From Plenodomus lindquistii (lineage: Eukaryota > Ascomycota > Dothideomycetes > Pleosporales > Leptosphaeriaceae), in the NCBI GenBank assembly GCA_025504975.1, contig JANUWI010000022.1, positions 186,001-250,000 of the forward strand: a DNA stretch of 64,000 nt, given 5' to 3'. The notes beneath the pieces were generated by a model that worked only from the letters and a program-made list of their open reading frames with translations, was not told the origin of the DNA and made no database searches. A program made the position numbers and the translations under genes. Shown piece by piece: positions 61,601-64,000 of the stretch (the stretch's first letter is position 1; every line of letters begins with the position of its first letter).

Positions 61601-61979
61601 TAAATACTATTTAAAAAAGTTAGTAAAAAAGTAGAAAAGCTTTAATACTATAAAAGCTATATTAAGTTAGAGTATTATAGCTATATAAAAAATTAATTCT
61701 ATACACTTTTAGTAGTTTTTAATCTGTCTTTTTAAAGCTTCTATTATTAATTTTATAAACTTTCTATTTAGAAGTAGAGTGTAGAGAAAGGCTCTAGAGC
61801 TTATAAAATTAAACCTTTTAGTTATTTTATTAATATACTTATTATAGACAAGCGTTATTATTTAATTACTCTAGTTCTAGATTATTTTTATTTTAAAAAA
61901 CTACTCTACTTTTTTTTCATTTTTAATTATATAAGCTTATTTAATTATTTCTATAAAAGCTTTATATTTAGCTAAATAC

Positions 61980-62700
61980 TTTTTATAGAATATTATTAGA
62001 ATATTATTAATATAGAAAATTAATATAACTTTGTAATTTTTACTATAAAATAAATATAGTTTTTTTTTTAAAAACTATAGTTTTATTTTATAGAGTGTTA
62101 CTAAAAAGTTTTTATACTATAGTAAAAAAGAGTTCTTTAATTTATATAATACTTTTTTAAGTATTAAGCACTTTCTATTCTGTTTAAAGCTATTAAAAAG
62201 CTTATAGTAGATAGCTAGGTATTCTACTTTTATAGTATTAAAAAAAGCTTCTCTAATATTAAACTACTAAATTTCTAGATTAAACTCTACTACTATTATT
62301 ATAGCAAACCTAAATAATTAAACTATAAGCGTAGAAGAATATATTATTTAAAGCGTATCTACTACTTAAAAATCTTTTTATACTATAATATAAGCTTTAT
62401 ATTTAATAAAGTAGCTATTCTAGTTTACTTTATATATAAAGACCTATTTAAATAGAAGTAGTTATTTTTTTACTTCTATTTAATTAATTACTTTCTAGGT
62501 TTCTACTATATAAAGCGTCTTGTTTTTTTTAACTATTACTTATTTAAAAAGCTCTCTATATAAATAGTTAAAAAGATCTTTTAATTTTTCTAGTATTTTA
62601 AAAAGAGAGTTCTAATAGACTTTCCTTTCTAGTAGTAGATATAGTAGAGTTTTTTATACTTATAAAGTAGCTATAATTACTATATATACTATAACTATTT
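61980..62700 (-). pseudogene. Copia VI reverse transcriptase remnant
   Basis: On the minus strand, conserved copia RT blocks appear in order: K-Y-K-A-Y-I-I-V near 62395 (family KYKARLVV), V-D-T-L near 62350, I-I-V-V-E-F-N-L-E-I-x-Q-F-N-I near 62300-62260 (family AEFDLEIRQxDV), A-F-F-N-T near 62245, K-C-L-I-L-K-K-V-L-Y-K-L-K-N-S near 62180-62130 (family KALYGLRDS), and the catalytic box F-Y-I-N-N-I-L near 62025-62000 (family FYVDDIL; both Asp are Asn). Stops are TAA/TAG at Gln/Trp positions. It is about 2 kb from the right edge. Confidence 0.85.
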
Positions 62701-63249
62701 TTTTACTCTAGGCGTATTTCTTATAGAGTATTCTATTATAAATAATATTTTATTTTATATTATAGAGTATAGAGTATACCTATAATAAGCTTCTATTTTT
62801 TTTATTTTTTTTAAACTTTTATAGTTTCTAACTTTAGACTTTTTTTTAAATTAGTAAAAGTTTTTTTTTATACTACTTTCTAGGTTTACGCGTTTAGAAA
62901 TTTTTTACTACTTAATGTTAAACTGCAGGTAATATACTTTAGAGCTAAATATTAAATTAAATAATTTATATTTCTAGTACTTTTTTTTATTAAGTTACTA
63001 GTAATTTAGTCTATAAACTTTTACCTCTAAAGTTTTACTAATTCTAGAAGCTACTTAACTAATTTAAACTAGGCTATTTTAATTTTAATATTTTATAGTA
63101 CGCTTTAGATTTAGGTATAAATTTTAGAGTTCTAAAACCTAGTATAAAGTTTTATTTTTTATAGTTTTTCTATAGTTAGCTAGCTAAGCTAACTCTATAT
63201 AAAAAAACTAATTCTAATTCTATAATAGTTAGTAGCTAGCCTCTAACTA

Positions 63250-63750
63250 ATTCTATATTTCTAGAAGCTTTACTTTTTAGCTTCTAAATTTACTAGAGAA
63301 GCTTTACTTTACTTTCTACTTTCTATCTATATATAGTATTTTAGAGTTAATTATATATATTATTAAACACTTTACCTATATTATAGATTTTTTTTTTATA
63401 AATAAGTTTTATAAGCTACTTTACCTACTATTTTAAAATATACTTATTTAAATTTTTATAGAAAAATATTTTATTAAAAGTAATATTATAAAGTATAATT
63501 ACTTTATTTAGAGTAGGTATCTATATTCTATAGATATAAAATACTTTATATTCTACTAGATACTTAATATACCTTTTTAAAGTAATTTTAAAACTTTTTA
63601 TCTAGTAATTTATTTTATAATTTTTATTTAGTAGATATATTTAATACCTATACGCGTATATACTACTTTAATCTAGGTATAGATTAGTAGTAGTATTACA
63701 CACTTTTTCTAGTTTATACTAGTAAAAATACTAGGAAAACTAAAAATCTA
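63250..63750 (-). pseudogene. Copia VI integrase C-terminal remnant
   Basis: Minus-strand reading gives I-K-Y-L-V-E-Y-K-V-F-Y-I-Y-R-I-x-I-P near 63570-63520 (family IGYLVGYxxxNIYRIWxP) and K-V-I-I-L-Y-N-I-T-F-N-K near 63505-63470 (family KVxxxRDVTFDE). This is the conserved C-terminal part of copia integrases that precedes RT. The catalytic core should be further right, partly past 63750, and was not readable. Confidence 0.75.
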
Positions 63751-64000
63751 ATTTTTTATTTAAAAAAGCACCTATATAGTAGATACTAAATAAAATAATA
63801 AAAAACTTTATTCTTTTTAAATAGTAAAAGAATCTAGAATTTTTAATACTAATTTATTTATAAAGCTAACTCTATACTAAAACTTTATCTATTAAATAAT
63901 TTTATATACTAACTCTAATAGTAAACTAACTATTTAGGTATTAAATTATATAAATTAAAAGTTCTAGAGATTATATTCTAGTAATATCTAATACTATTGT

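Larger units (their letters stand above)
60900..64000 (-). mobile_element. Element VI: Ty1/copia retrotransposon, minus strand, cut by the window edge
   Basis: Read on the minus strand, integrase C-terminus (about 63750-63250), RT (about 62700-61980) and RNase H (about 61600-61090) appear in the copia order. The gag end and the 5' LTR lie beyond 64000. RT wording differs from element IV, so it is a second copia family. The left limit is uncertain because no LTR pair is available. Confidence 0.8.

Noticed and set aside
1..64000. Long frames that are open when TAA/TAG are read through
   Set aside because: RIP turns TGA into TAA, so TGA is almost absent and any frame looks open if TAA/TAG are tolerated. 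I used such readings only where ordered family motifs were visible.
1..64000. tRNA, rRNA, CRISPR or telomere repeats
   Set aside because: Looked for and not seen. No tRNA-like GGTTCGANNCC box, no rRNA-like conserved blocks, no regularly spaced identical repeats with unique spacers and no TTAGGG arrays.

Overview
The window looks like a transposon graveyard from a filamentous ascomycete (Pezizomycotina) genome that has been heavily mutated by repeat-induced point mutation (RIP). The sequence is very AT-rich. CpA and TpG are almost absent over most of it, while TpA, CTA and TAG are in great excess. Paired repeat copies differ nearly always by C/T or G/A transitions, and former coding frames are riddled with TAA/TAG where Gln and Trp codons would stand. 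I find no gene that can still make a protein, no rRNA, no tRNA and no CRISPR array. Such tracts form AT isochores, pericentromeres or subtelomeres in these fungi; the sequence does not say which, and the species cannot be named from it.

Layout. 1-10035: unclassified RIP-degraded DNA, interrupted at 3684-5518 by a minus-strand pogo/Fot1-type DNA transposon (P1) with 69-bp terminal inverted repeats (TIRs). 10041-15229: complete but dead Ty1/copia element (IV), 187-bp LTRs, target duplication attag. 15235-22243: no recognisable element; about 16850-21540 is visibly less RIP-mutated than the rest. 22249-29532: Ty3/gypsy chromovirus I (176-bp LTRs, TSD acttt) with a 203-bp deletion between RT and RNase H. 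29697-37199: Ty3/gypsy element III (417-bp LTRs, TSD gttaa/gctaa). 37205-40490: AT-rich filler with an AAT-type simple repeat. 40496-47977: chromovirus II, a second copy of the family of I (TSD aaaga). About 49600-56300: Ty3/gypsy element V, lacking most of RNase H and interrupted at 52892-54759 by pogo-type element P3 (72-bp TIRs). 56856-58705: pogo-type element P2 (71-bp TIRs), a relative of P1. About 60900 to the right edge: Ty1/copia element VI on the minus strand, cut by the window end.

The elements do not work together as a system. Each brought its own machinery (gag, protease, integrase, reverse transcriptase and RNase H for the LTR elements; a CENP-B-like HTH plus DDD transposase for the pogo-like ones), and all were killed by the same process. 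RIP has changed catalytic Asp to Asn in every reverse transcriptase and pogo transposase I could read. The structural parts (LTRs, TIRs, target duplications, nesting order) survive well and are the most reliable part of this annotation. Coordinates of LTRs and TIRs come from aligning the copies by eye; coding-domain coordinates are approximate. I found no convincing undescribed biological system. The items most worth a second look are the palindrome-bearing TIRs of P1/P2, the RIP-poor island, and the 2-kb non-pol 3' region of the chromovirus pair.
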